NCBI GenBank assembly: GCA_017694145.1
Contig: JADINF010000175.1
Coordinates: 1 to 15,731 of the forward strand
Reading direction: 5' to 3'
From: Candidatus Stercoripulliclostridium pullicola
GTDB lineage: Bacteria > Bacillota > Clostridia > Christensenellales > DTU072
DNA length: 15,731 nucleotides
Positions 1-6,739 of this stretch are shown here, piece by piece. The notes beneath the pieces are model-generated. The model was not told the DNA's origin and ran no database searches. It saw only the letters and a program-made list of their open reading frames with translations. A program made the position numbers and the translations under genes. Every line of letters starts with the position of its first letter. Positions within the stretch are counted from its first letter, which is position 1.

Positions 1-395
1 TTTACGTAATAAGCTTCTTCGTTATAGTGCCCGTCCGCCATCATGCCGTGAACGTTGATTATCGTGGGCTTGTCGGGATCGACGAGCGCGGCTCCTTCGT
101 CGGAATCGGCGTCAAGACGCACCACCTTGCCGAGGTCTTCGTCGTAATAGCACCAGAAAAGCCCCTGGTCCGCGAGATCGGGATATTTATCGTAATCGAA
201 TACCACTTCCGCGGCGTAATCGACGTATTCGAAATTTTCGGGATAGAGAGCTTCGTCCGCCACTCTCACTTTCTGCCAGCCCGTCAGCTCGGCGGGCGCG
301 TTGTTCGCGTCGCGAAAGCCCGTGATACCCGCAATTCCGAGCCCTACGGTACCGAGGAAAAGTATTATCAAAACGACTATTCCCAATTTTTTCAT
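1..395 (-). CDS. Exported alpha/beta-hydrolase-like protein, N-terminal part only (cut by window edge)
   Basis: The frame opens at an ATG at 393-395 and stays open to position 1, giving 131 complete codons; the rest lies beyond the left edge. The start is well supported: a GGAGGT Shine-Dalgarno sits 5 nt upstream and a near-consensus promoter lies further up. Residues 1-25 are a signal peptide or membrane anchor (MKKLG, then a hydrophobic stretch to about residue 24) with no lipobox cysteine, so the protein is exported or membrane-anchored. A tyrosine- and aspartate-rich stretch follows. At residues 110-118 the sequence PTIINVHGM ends a predicted beta strand with His-Gly at 116-117; this resembles the oxyanion-hole HG motif of alpha/beta hydrolases and lipases. 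The nucleophile and catalytic His would lie outside the window, so the family call is an inference from one motif. It is transcribed separately from dut. Confidence 0.6.
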   Translation of the reverse strand, partial: MKKLGIVVLIILFLGTVGLGIAGITGFRDANNAPAELTGWQKVRVADEALYPENFEYVDYAAEVVFDYDKYPDLADQGLFWCYYDEDLGKVVRLDADSDEGAALVDPDKPTIINVHGMMADGHYNEEAYYV

Positions 396-447
396 TCCGC
401 ACCTCCTCTAACGCGCGAACGCGCACGACAATCGTCGATACATAATA

Positions 448-476
448 ATTATAAAACCTCACGGCGCCTTTGTAAA
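448..476 (-). promoter_or_regulatory. Sigma-A-type promoter of the exported hydrolase-like gene
   Basis: On the minus strand, TTTACA (471-476) and a perfect TATAAT (448-453) are separated by exactly 17 nt. Transcription should start near 441, giving a leader of about 45 nt before the ATG at 395. Together with the terminator at 526-549 this isolates the gene from dut. Confidence 0.8.
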
Positions 477-525
477 GACGGAATTTTATGCGTTCGCGTT
501 ACGCGCAGGCTCCCCGCCGCCAACG

Positions 526-549
526 AAAAAGCCGCATTGACGGGCGGCT
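526..549 (-). terminator. Rho-independent terminator after dut
   Basis: Read on the minus strand, AGCCGC (544-549) pairs with GCGGCT (530-535) around an 8-nt loop, followed by a run of five T (526-530). It lies 26 nt beyond the dut stop codon and ends the rsmG-parB-gltX-dut direction of transcription. A competing stem (CCGCAT at 532-537 with ATGCGG at 551-556) is possible. Confidence 0.7.
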
Positions 550-575
550 CATGCGGATACTTAAATAGCTTGCGG

Positions 576-1076
576 TTACCGACGCGAGGTGCTTCCGAAG
601 CCTCCGTTCCTTATCGCCGTGACGTCGTCGTCCTTCGTTATGCCGTACGGAAGGAACACGCCCTGCACGAACGCGGCGCCTTCCTTAACTTCCATGCGCT
701 TGTCGCCGCCGTTATACAGCTTGATGAAAATATGTCCCTCGTTGTCGGAATAACAGTAATCGGAATCGATTATGCCCGTCGTATTATTGAGCATAACGCG
801 GTATTTATAGCCGAGCCCGCTCCTGGGATAGAGCATCAGCACCCAGCCGTCGTCCATTAGGGCGCGTATGCCGGTAGGAATTTTGACCGTTTCGCCGGGC
901 GCGAGCGCGAAGTCGTAAGGGGCGTAAAAATCGTATCCCGCCGAACCGCGCGTGGCTCTTGCGGGCATTTTTATTTTTTCGTAGGCTTCGCTCGCTTGTG
1001 CTTCGCAGGTCACTTCCGAAGCGTCCGAAAGATAACGCTCCCTGCTTACTTTACGAAATTCGGCTATTCTGTACAT
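576..1076 (-). CDS. dut: dUTP diphosphatase (dUTPase)
   Basis: This trimeric cytoplasmic enzyme hydrolyses dUTP to dUMP and pyrophosphate, keeping uracil out of DNA and supplying dUMP for thymidylate synthesis. The 166-residue protein has all five family motifs in order: AGYDFYAP (46-53), PRSGLG (84-89), GIIDSDY (101-107), GAAFVQGVF (133-141) and RNGGFGSTSR (156-165). Motif 5 is the C-terminal arm that closes over the substrate. Two features match clostridial dUTPases: about 20 extra residues before motif 1, and a DNEGH insertion right after motif 3. The start at 1076 keeps that N-terminal segment and has an AGGAAAGG ribosome site just upstream. The first 26 nt overlap the end of gltX, which suggests translational coupling. 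Confidence 0.95.
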   Translation of the reverse strand: MYRIAEFRKVSRERYLSDASEVTCEAQASEAYEKIKMPARATRGSAGYDFYAPYDFALAPGETVKIPTGIRALMDDGWVLMLYPRSGLGYKYRVMLNNTTGIIDSDYCYSDNEGHIFIKLYNGGDKRMEVKEGAAFVQGVFLPYGITKDDDVTAIRNGGFGSTSRR

Positions 1077-2517
1077 TGCCTTTCCTTTCTATCAGTTCTT
1101 TACTGAAGCGGAGCCTTCTCAGAGTTTCCTCTTTGCCGAGAATGTCCGCCATTTCTACCGCGCCGCCCGGGGTCACCGCGTAACCCGTCACAGCCACGCG
1201 CACGCTCCAGAGAAGGAGTCCCTTTTTCATTCCCTTCTCCTCCGCTTTCGCCGCAAACGCCGCGGAAATGCTTTCTTCGTCGAAAACGTCGAGCGGCTCG
1301 AGCGCCTCTATCGCGTAATTTATCGCGGTATAACCGACGCTTGCGTCCGCTTTCAGTTTCTTGTGATCGTACAACGCAAGATCGTATTCGCCGAAATCCT
1401 CGATGAACGCCACTTTTTCGGGAATCTCGGAGAAAATATCTATCCTGCTTTGCAGAAGCGCGTTCCACTTCGCGTGATCGTATATATCGGCGACGACGCT
1501 TTTGGCGTACCACGGCTCGGCAAGCCCTGCGAACCTTTCGGCGGACAGTTCCTTGACGTACAGCCCGTTCAGCCACTTCATTTTCGGTTCGTCGAATATG
1601 CTTCCCGATTTGCTTATCCCCTCTACGCCGAACAGCTCCGTAAGAGTCGCCATATCCATTTTTTCGAGATCGCTCTTGGGACTCCAGCCCAGAAGCGCGA
1701 TATAATTGATTATCGCTTCGGGCAGATAGCCTTTCGCGATGAAATCCTCGAAATTGGCGTCGCCGTAACGCTTGGAGAGCTTGTGTTGCGCGTCCTTCAT
1801 TATCGCCGGAAGATGAACGTATTTCGGCGGCTCCCAGCCGAACGCCGCATAAATAAGGTTGTATTTCGGAGTGCTCGAGAGATATTCCGCTCCGCGCATC
1901 ACGTGAGTTATCCCCATCAGGTGATCGTCGATGACGTTGGCGAAATTATAAGTGGGCATACCGTCCGACTTGATGAGGATATTGTCCTCGAGGTCGGCGC
2001 AATCCACCGAGATCCTGCCGTAGACCATATCTTCGTACTCCGTCATTCCGTGCTCCGGGATGTTCTGACGGATAACGTATTCCTCGCCCGCTTCGAGCTT
2101 TCTTTTGACTTCTTCGGGAGAAAGCCGCAAACAATGCTTATCGTATTTGCGGTTCCCGTTTTCGTCGATAAGGGATTCCAGGCGCTCTTTATCGCAGAAG
2201 CAGTAATATGCGCCGCCCAGCTCTATGAGCTTTTGGGCATACTCTTGATAAATGGCTTTCCTCTCGCTCTGCACGTAGGGTCCGTATTTGCCGCCGTTCA
2301 GCGGACCTTCGTCTATACGGAAGCCGCTCGCTTCGAGCGTGCGGTAGATGAGTTCCACCGCGCCGGGCACGTAACGCTTCTCGTCCGTGTCCTCGATGCG
2401 TAAAATAAATTCGCCCCCGTAATGGCGAGCGAAAAGATAAGCGTAAAGCGCCGTACGCAGATTGCCTATGTGCATGAAGCCCGTAGGACTCGGCGCGAAT
2501 CTCGTTCTGACTGACAT
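1051..2517 (-). CDS. gltX: Glutamate--tRNA ligase (GluRS)
   Basis: Class I aminoacyl-tRNA synthetase that charges tRNA(Glu), and possibly tRNA(Gln) if non-discriminating; the sequence alone does not settle which. The 488 residues are normal bacterial length. The Rossmann-fold signature reads HIGN at 16-19 (HIGH motif), preceded by the classic RFAPSPTG. KLSKR at 246-250 is the KMSKS loop. Zinc-ligand-like cysteines appear as CFC (106-108) and YDKHC (125-129). The C-terminal third is the helical anticodon-binding region. The ATG at 2517 is the natural start because the family signature begins at residue 4; a GGAG lies 5 nt upstream. The gene lies 79 nt after parB and overlaps the start of dut by 26 nt, so gltX-dut is probably one transcript. 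Confidence 0.97.
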   Translation of the reverse strand: MSVRTRFAPSPTGFMHIGNLRTALYAYLFARHYGGEFILRIEDTDEKRYVPGAVELIYRTLEASGFRIDEGPLNGGKYGPYVQSERKAIYQEYAQKLIELGGAYYCFCDKERLESLIDENGNRKYDKHCLRLSPEEVKRKLEAGEEYVIRQNIPEHGMTEYEDMVYGRISVDCADLEDNILIKSDGMPTYNFANVIDDHLMGITHVMRGAEYLSSTPKYNLIYAAFGWEPPKYVHLPAIMKDAQHKLSKRYGDANFEDFIAKGYLPEAIINYIALLGWSPKSDLEKMDMATLTELFGVEGISKSGSIFDEPKMKWLNGLYVKELSAERFAGLAEPWYAKSVVADIYDHAKWNALLQSRIDIFSEIPEKVAFIEDFGEYDLALYDHKKLKADASVGYTAINYAIEALEPLDVFDEESISAAFAAKAEEKGMKKGLLLWSVRVAVTGYAVTPGGAVEMADILGKEETLRRLRFSKELIERKGNVQNSRIS

Positions 2518-2550
2518 ACCGTCTCCGTTTGATTATTAAAATATTTTTTA

Positions 2551-2574
2551 CGCCGCGACGACTACGCCGCGGCG
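2551..2574 (-). terminator. Hairpin between parB and gltX, possible weak terminator
   Basis: CGCCGCG (minus strand, 2568-2574) pairs perfectly with CGCGGCG (2551-2557) across a 10-nt loop. On the minus strand it is followed by an A/T-rich stretch, not a clean T run, so termination after parB may be partial. No convincing promoter for gltX is visible in the same gap, so read-through from parB is likely. Confidence 0.3.
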
Positions 2575-2596
2575 CGATCGTTTACGTTAACCTTTG

Positions 2597-3481
2597 CTAT
2601 TTGAGCTTGCTCATCAGCTCGTATATCCTCTGAAGGTCGTCGGCGTTGTAATAATCGATATAGATCCTGCCCTTGTTCTCGTTGCCGACGAGTTTGACTT
2701 TGGTGGAGAATATGCGCTTCATGTCGTCCACAAATCCGCGCATCTCCGCGGAAAGCCTCACCTTCTCCGCGCCCGACAGTTTACGCGGCGCTTTGTCGGG
2801 ATTGAGATAATAACGTACTTTGAGCTCCAGTTCTCTCACCGTCATCTCGCCGTCCGCAGCCTGATAGGCGAAATCTATCTGCGTTTCCCTGTCGGTCACG
2901 GGTACGAGCGCGCGGGCGTGTCCCGCCGATATGCGGTCCTGCCTTACGAGACTTTTAACTTCGTCGTCGAGCGCCAGAAGCCTTAACGTGTTCGCAACGC
3001 TCGAACGCGCCTTGCCGATACGCGCCGCGAGTTTATCCTGCGTGTATCCGTTCATGCGCATCAGTTCGTCGATGGCTTCCGCTTCTTCTATAGCGTTCAG
3101 GTTCTCGCGCTGCAGGTTTTCGATAAGGCTTATTTCCCTTATCATCGAGTCGTCTATCTGCTTGACGAGAGCGGGTACCGTATTGAGTCCTATCGCTTTC
3201 GCCGCGCGATAACGCCTTTCGCCCGCGACTATCATGTATTTGTCGCCGCGCTTTACGAGTATCAGCGGTTGCAGTACGCCGTGTACCCTGATGGAATCTT
3301 CCAGTTCGCGTTGCGCCGCTTCCCCGAAATATTTACGGGGCTGATCCGGATTGGGTTCGATATTCGCTATCTCCATCTGATAGACGTTCTCGCCTTCGAC
3401 CACTTTTACCGGCGCGCTAAGCCTTTCGTCCTCAATATTGGCAAGTAATTCGCTTAGACCTTTTCCGATACGTTTTGCCAT
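2597..3481 (-). CDS. parB: Chromosome-partitioning protein ParB (Spo0J type)
   Basis: ParB is a CTP-dependent DNA clamp that loads at parS sites near the origin and spreads, recruiting SMC and interacting with ParA. The 294 residues show the full architecture: a conserved N-terminal opening (MAKRIGKGLSELL), the CTP-binding signature GERRYR (87-92), the ENLQR box (121-125) followed by the EEAEA helix, a helix-turn-helix at about 147-168, and a C-terminal dimerisation segment with GRIYIDYYN near residue 275. The N- and C-terminal ends resemble Spo0J more than its paralogue Noc. The gene follows rsmG by 55 nt with an AGGAGAAGAGG ribosome site. In many Bacillota parA (soj) sits immediately before parB; here no parA lies between rsmG and parB. 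Confidence 0.95.
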   Translation of the reverse strand: MAKRIGKGLSELLANIEDERLSAPVKVVEGENVYQMEIANIEPNPDQPRKYFGEAAQRELEDSIRVHGVLQPLILVKRGDKYMIVAGERRYRAAKAIGLNTVPALVKQIDDSMIREISLIENLQRENLNAIEEAEAIDELMRMNGYTQDKLAARIGKARSSVANTLRLLALDDEVKSLVRQDRISAGHARALVPVTDRETQIDFAYQAADGEMTVRELELKVRYYLNPDKAPRKLSGAEKVRLSAEMRGFVDDMKRIFSTKVKLVGNENKGRIYIDYYNADDLQRIYELMSKLK

Positions 3482-3536
3482 ACCTCTTCTCCTTTCTTCT
3501 TATTCCCCGACCGCTTACGCTCCGTTCGCTCCCCGC

Positions 3537-4238
3537 TTACAGCGGTTCGCTCGCGATACGCGCATATCGCCTCGGATATTTTTCAGGCGTTTCCGCCGTT
3601 TTTGTATAAATGAGCAAGGTGCGGAAATTGCCTTCCAAGGCGTACTCCTTCGTCTCGGTAAGCTCCGCTCCCAATATCTTCGCCGCATTCTCCGCAGCCG
3701 CGACTTCGTCCGCGCAATGCGCCTTGTACGCAACCAGCCTGCCTCCCATTTTAAGAAGCGGCATCGCGTATTCGAGAAGCACCCGCGTTTCCGTGACCGC
3801 CCGCGCCGTCACGACGTCGAACGCTTCGCGGTAACGTTCCTTCCTGCCCGCGTCCTCCGCGCGCATATTCGCGGCGCGTATGCCGTTGAGTCCGAGCTCC
3901 TCGGTCAACGCTTCGAGGAAAGCGGTCTTTTTTCCGTTGCTCTCGAACATCGTTACGTCCGCGTCGGGACGGTATATCTTGAGGACGACCGCGGGGAACC
4001 CCGCTCCGCTACCTATGTCGGCGAGCTTAACGCCCTCTTTCAGATACGGCGTCGCCGCAAGACTGTCCAGAAAATGTTTCGCTATAACGCCGTCTTCGTC
4101 GGTTATCGCGGTAAGGTTCACCTTCCCGTTGTACCCGACGAGAAAGCGGTAATATCCGAGGAATTTTTCCGCCGCCACGTCGCTTAATCCGTATCCGTAT
4201 TCAACGAATTTATCCCTCAATTTTGCCGTGAAATCCAT
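3537..4238 (-). CDS. rsmG: 16S rRNA (guanine527-N7)-methyltransferase RsmG
   Basis: RsmG (formerly GidB) uses S-adenosylmethionine to methylate G527 in the 530 loop of 16S rRNA; loss of it gives low-level streptomycin resistance in several bacteria. The 233-residue protein is normal length. Family markers are NGKVNLT (37-43), HFLDS (55-59), the SAM-binding loop DIGSGAGFP (74-82), ESNGKKTAFL (99-108), VTARAV (143-148) and the C-terminal KYPRRYARIASEPL. The ATG at 4238 has a GAGAGGA ribosome site 3-4 nt upstream and gives the expected N-terminal helix. It is the first gene of the leftward rsmG-parB-gltX-dut cluster and is transcribed away from nfnA. Confidence 0.96.
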   Translation of the reverse strand: MDFTAKLRDKFVEYGYGLSDVAAEKFLGYYRFLVGYNGKVNLTAITDEDGVIAKHFLDSLAATPYLKEGVKLADIGSGAGFPAVVLKIYRPDADVTMFESNGKKTAFLEALTEELGLNGIRAANMRAEDAGRKERYREAFDVVTARAVTETRVLLEYAMPLLKMGGRLVAYKAHCADEVAAAENAAKILGAELTETKEYALEGNFRTLLIYTKTAETPEKYPRRYARIASEPL

Positions 4239-4276
4239 TTTTCCTCTCGGCGAAGCCGAACCTTATAGTTATAAAC

Positions 4277-4305
4277 AGTATAACATCTAATTCTTTCGGT
4301 TGCAA
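4277..4305 (-). promoter_or_regulatory. Promoter of rsmG (leftward cluster)
   Basis: On the minus strand, TTGCAA (4300-4305) and TATACT (4277-4282) are separated by 17 nt, giving a start near 4270 and a leader of about 32 nt. The -35 element overlaps the left arm of the inverted repeat at 4294-4318. Confidence 0.75.
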
Positions 4306-4318
4306 GTGTAAACCGAAA
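4294..4318. promoter_or_regulatory. 8-bp perfect inverted repeat, candidate operator at the rsmG -35
   Basis: TTTCGGTT (4294-4301) and AACCGAAA (4311-4318) are exact reverse complements separated by 9 nt, so their centres are 17 bp apart. The left arm covers part of the rsmG -35 element. The right arm ends 5 nt before the nfnA -35. It lies upstream of both genes and so is not a terminator. The regulator is unknown. Confidence 0.45.
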
Positions 4319-4322
4319 TTAC

Positions 4323-4351
4323 TTGAATTTACGGATAATACGATATATAAT
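4323..4351 (+). promoter_or_regulatory. Promoter of nfnAB
   Basis: TTGAAT (4323-4328) and a perfect TATAAT (4346-4351) are separated by 17 nt, predicting a start near 4358 and a short leader of about 23 nt. A palindrome spans the spacer, the -10 element and the probable start site. Confidence 0.8.
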
Positions 4352-4359
4352 ATCCGTAA
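4329..4359. promoter_or_regulatory. 9-bp perfect inverted repeat over the nfnAB core promoter, candidate operator
   Basis: TTACGGATA (4329-4337) and TATCCGTAA (4351-4359) are exact reverse complements separated by 13 nt. Their centres are 22 bp apart, about two helical turns, so a dimeric repressor could contact both arms on one face of the DNA. The arms begin right after the -35 and cover the last base of the -10 and the start site, a classic repressor position. The sequence does not match the Rex consensus TTGTGAAnnnnTTCACAA; I do not recognise the cognate regulator. Confidence 0.6.
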
Positions 4360-4380
4360 TAATTTATATGTGAGGAAAGC

Positions 4381-5208
4381 ATGTATCTCATAGAAGCTAA
4401 AAGAACGCTGGCGGAAAACGTCAACGAATACGTGATAGCGGCGCCCGAGGCAGCCCGTAACGCGAAACCGGGTCAATTCATAATATTGCGCGTCGACTCG
4501 GAAGGCGAGCGCGTGCCTTTCACTATCTGCGACATCAACCGCACGCTCGGCACGGTGACCATACTCGTGCAGACGGTGGGCGCCACTACCGCGAAACTCG
4601 CCGAACTCGGAGCGGGCGATTATATCGCCGATTTCGTGGGTCCCCTCGGCAACCCCACCGATCTGACGGGATACGGCAAGGCGATGCTTGTGGGCGGCGG
4701 CATAGGCGGCGCGGTCATATACCCGCAGGCAAAATACCTTGCGTCCATCGGAAAGCCCGCCACGGTGGTGCTCGGCGCGCGTAACGAATCGCTTCTGATG
4801 TACGAACGCGAAATGGGCAATTTCGCCTCCGATCTCCATATAATGACCGACGACGGCTCCAAAGGCGGCAAAGGTTTCGTGACCGACAAGGTGCGCGAAC
4901 TCCTCGGAAAAGAAAAATACGACGTCGTAATGGCGGTGGGACCGCTCATGATGATGAAGGCGGTATGCGACGTGACGCGCGAATTCGGCGTGCACACGAT
5001 AGTGTCGATGAACTCCGTCATGGTGGACGGCACGGGAATGTGCGGCTGTTGCCGCGTGACCGTGGGCGGCGAAAGAAAATACGCCTGCGTGGACGGACCG
5101 GAATTCGACGGACATCTCGTGGATTTCGACGAAGCGCGCCTGCGCGCCGGTTTCTACAAGGAACAGGAAGCGGAACACATGTGCAGAATACGCGGAGGTA
5201 AAAAATAA
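4381..5208 (+). CDS. nfnA: NfnA: ferredoxin:NADP+ oxidoreductase alpha subunit (FAD/[2Fe-2S])
   Basis: This small subunit of the electron-bifurcating NADH-dependent reduced-ferredoxin:NADP+ oxidoreductase handles NADH; the complex couples ferredoxin and NADH oxidation to NADP+ reduction in the cytoplasm. The 275 residues form an N-terminal flavin-binding barrel with RVPFT (44-48) in place of the RxYS flavin motif, a Rossmann-like nucleotide domain with GGGIGG (105-110), and a C-terminal [2Fe-2S] segment DGTGMCGCCR with C221, C223, C224 and C236. D216 precedes the cysteines; aspartate plus three cysteines has been described as the cluster ligation in characterised NfnA. A GAGGAAAG ribosome site lies just before the ATG. 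The stop overlaps the nfnB start by 1 nt (TAATG). The older names sulfide dehydrogenase beta (SudB) and dihydroorotate-dehydrogenase electron-transfer-like subunit refer to the same fold. Confidence 0.92.
   Translation: MYLIEAKRTLAENVNEYVIAAPEAARNAKPGQFIILRVDSEGERVPFTICDINRTLGTVTILVQTVGATTAKLAELGAGDYIADFVGPLGNPTDLTGYGKAMLVGGGIGGAVIYPQAKYLASIGKPATVVLGARNESLLMYEREMGNFASDLHIMTDDGSKGGKGFVTDKVRELLGKEKYDVVMAVGPLMMMKAVCDVTREFGVHTIVSMNSVMVDGTGMCGCCRVTVGGERKYACVDGPEFDGHLVDFDEARLRAGFYKEQEAEHMCRIRGGKK
5194..5199 (+). promoter_or_regulatory. Ribosome binding site of nfnB
   Basis: A consensus GGAGGT lies 8 nt before the nfnB ATG, inside the last codons of nfnA. With the 1-nt stop/start overlap it supports coupled, near-equimolar synthesis of the two subunits. 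Confidence 0.8.
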
Positions 5209-6578
5209 TGGCGATCACACCGAGAAACAAAACGAGAGAGGCGGCGCCCGAAGTTCGCGCGCACAATTTCGAAGAAGTCAACGCGGGATTCGACGCGGAA
5301 ACCGCGGCGAAGGAAGCGGCTCGTTGCCTGAACTGCAAAAATCCTCTGTGCCGCAAAGGCTGTCCCGTGGGGATAAACATTCCCGCTTTCATCGCAAAGA
5401 TCAAGGAAGGCGATCTTGACGGAGCCGCCGAGGTCATCAAGCAGGACAATAACCTACCCTCTATCTGCGGTCGCGTGTGCCCGCAGGAAACGCAGTGCGA
5501 AAACAACTGCATACTCAAGAAGAACGGTTCCGTAGCCATCGGCGCGCTCGAAAGGTTCGTAGGCGATCACGCGATAGCTAACCGCACGCCCGCAAAAGCT
5601 CCCGTCCGTAACGGTTACCGCGCGGCGGTAGTCGGCAGCGGACCTGCGGGACTGAGCTGCGGCGCCGATCTCGCCAAAGCGGGATTCGACGTCACCGTAT
5701 TCGAAGCCTTCCACGAGCCCGGCGGCGTGCTCGTTTACGGAATACCCGAATTCAGGCTCCCGAAATCGATAGTCAAGGCGGAGATAAACACACTTAAAGA
5801 ACTCGGAGTGCGCATAGAGACCAACGTCGTCATCGGTAAGACTTTCACTCTCGACGACCTTAAAGAGGACTACGATTATATATTCCTCGGCACGGGCGCG
5901 GGGCTGCCGATGTTCATGAATATAAAAGGCGAAGGGCTGAACGGAGTATGCTCGGCAAACGAATTCCTTACCCGCGTAAACCTCATGAAAGCGATGAATA
6001 AAGATTCCGCCACTCCCGTACAGCGCGCGCATAACGTAATAGTCGTAGGCGCGGGCAACGTGGCGATGGACGCGGCGCGCACGGCGCTAAGACTGGGCGC
6101 GGAGAAGGTGACGATCGTCTACCGCAGGTCGCGCGACGAGATGCCCGCAAGGCGCGAGGAGATACATCACGCCGAAGAGGAAGGCATAGAGCTCAGGCTC
6201 CTCACCAATCCCGTCGAAGTACTCGGTAAAGATCACGTCGAAGGCGTGCGTTGCATAAAGATGGAGCTCGGCGAGCCCGACGAACGCGGAAGAAGGCGTC
6301 CCGTCCCGATAGCGGGAAGCGAATTCGACATACCCTGCGACCAGCTTATCATGGCGCTCGGCACCTCGCCCAATCCTATCATAAAGAACTCCGCGCCCGA
6401 ACTGGAAACCACCTCCCGCGGCACGATAGTCGTGGACGAGGACGGGCTTACCTCTATGGAGCGCGTATATTGCGGCGGCGACGCGGCTACGGGCGCGGCG
6501 ACGGTGATACTCGCGATGAGCGCCGGGAAACGCGCCGCCCGCGCTATAATAGCCGACGCGGAAAAGAAGAAAAACTGA
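5208..6578 (+). CDS. nfnB: NfnB: ferredoxin:NADP+ oxidoreductase beta subunit (GltD-like, bifurcating FAD, two [4Fe-4S])
   Basis: This is the large subunit of the bifurcating NfnAB complex, related to the glutamate synthase small chain GltD and often auto-annotated as such. The 456 residues begin with a ferredoxin-like cysteine domain: C40, C43, C48 and C52 (CLNCKNPLC..GCP), then C87, C91, C97 and C101, enough for two [4Fe-4S] clusters. An FAD-binding fold follows with GSGPAG (143-148), then an NADP(H) fold with GAGNVA (281-286) and YRRSRDEMPAR (305-315), and a C-terminal FAD contact GGDAATGAATVILAMSAGKRAA. The partner is nfnA immediately upstream and no glutamate synthase large subunit is present, which favours Nfn over GltD. 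A strong terminator follows 21 nt after the stop. Confidence 0.93.
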   Translation: MAITPRNKTREAAPEVRAHNFEEVNAGFDAETAAKEAARCLNCKNPLCRKGCPVGINIPAFIAKIKEGDLDGAAEVIKQDNNLPSICGRVCPQETQCENNCILKKNGSVAIGALERFVGDHAIANRTPAKAPVRNGYRAAVVGSGPAGLSCGADLAKAGFDVTVFEAFHEPGGVLVYGIPEFRLPKSIVKAEINTLKELGVRIETNVVIGKTFTLDDLKEDYDYIFLGTGAGLPMFMNIKGEGLNGVCSANEFLTRVNLMKAMNKDSATPVQRAHNVIVVGAGNVAMDAARTALRLGAEKVTIVYRRSRDEMPARREEIHHAEEEGIELRLLTNPVEVLGKDHVEGVRCIKMELGEPDERGRRRPVPIAGSEFDIPCDQLIMALGTSPNPIIKNSAPELETTSRGTIVVDEDGLTSMERVYCGGDAATGAATVILAMSAGKRAARAIIADAEKKKN

Positions 6579-6595
6579 CGTCGCTTTTCGTTTGG

Positions 6596-6630
6596 AAAAA
6601 GGCGCTCCCCTTGCGGAGCGCCTCTTTTTT
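6596..6630 (+). terminator. Rho-independent terminator after nfnB (bidirectional)
   Basis: AGGCGCTCC (6600-6608) pairs perfectly with GGAGCGCCT (6615-6623) around the loop CCTTGC, followed by C and six T. The five A before the stem (6596-6600) become a T tract on the other strand, so it can also act leftward. Confidence 0.9.
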
Positions 6631-6648
6631 CGAGGTAAGACTCTCGGG

Positions 6649-6676
6649 ACGCGGAGCCCTCTACTCAACTCCGCGT
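6649..6676. repeat. 8-bp inverted repeat between two convergent terminators
   Basis: ACGCGGAG (6649-6656) and CTCCGCGT (6669-6676) are exact reverse complements with a 12-nt loop. No T tract follows on either strand. It may be an extra RNA hairpin, a degenerate terminator or a remnant of an intergenic repeat; function unknown. Confidence 0.45.
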
Positions 6677-6687
6677 AACGCACCCAC

Positions 6688-6716
6688 AAAAAAACGCGGC
6701 GCCTTTAAGCGCCGCG
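6688..6716 (-). terminator. Rho-independent terminator after the lipoprotein gene
   Basis: On the minus strand, CGCGGCGC (6709-6716) pairs perfectly with GCGCCGCG (6695-6702) around a 6-nt loop, followed by seven T (6688-6694). It lies 23 nt beyond the stop of the lipoprotein gene. Confidence 0.9.
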
Positions 6717-6739
6717 CGAAATCGTTTCTTTCCTATCTT

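Noticed and set aside
187..462. 91-codon minus-strand frame at the left end
   Set aside because: It is arginine-rich and crosses the promoter and ribosome site of the exported protein, whose own frame (start at 395) has a proper signal peptide.
1896..1910. CACGTG core resembling the centre of a parS site inside gltX
   Set aside because: Only the central six bases match; the flanks do not form the required 16-bp palindrome.
1363..2403. 346-codon plus-strand frame opposite gltX
   Set aside because: Shadow of gltX codon use; no motif and no ribosome site.
2518..2596. T-box or other riboswitch upstream of gltX
   Set aside because: Only 79 nt are available, with one GC-rich hairpin and no T-box sequence or specifier structure.
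4210..5178. 322-codon minus-strand frame opposite nfnA
   Set aside because: The plus strand encodes NfnA with all cofactor motifs, and the antisense frame overlaps both the rsmG start and the divergent promoter region.
5208..6578. Annotation of this gene as glutamate synthase small subunit (gltD)
   Set aside because: The fold is shared, but the translationally coupled partner is an FAD/[2Fe-2S] NfnA subunit and no large glutamate synthase subunit is present.
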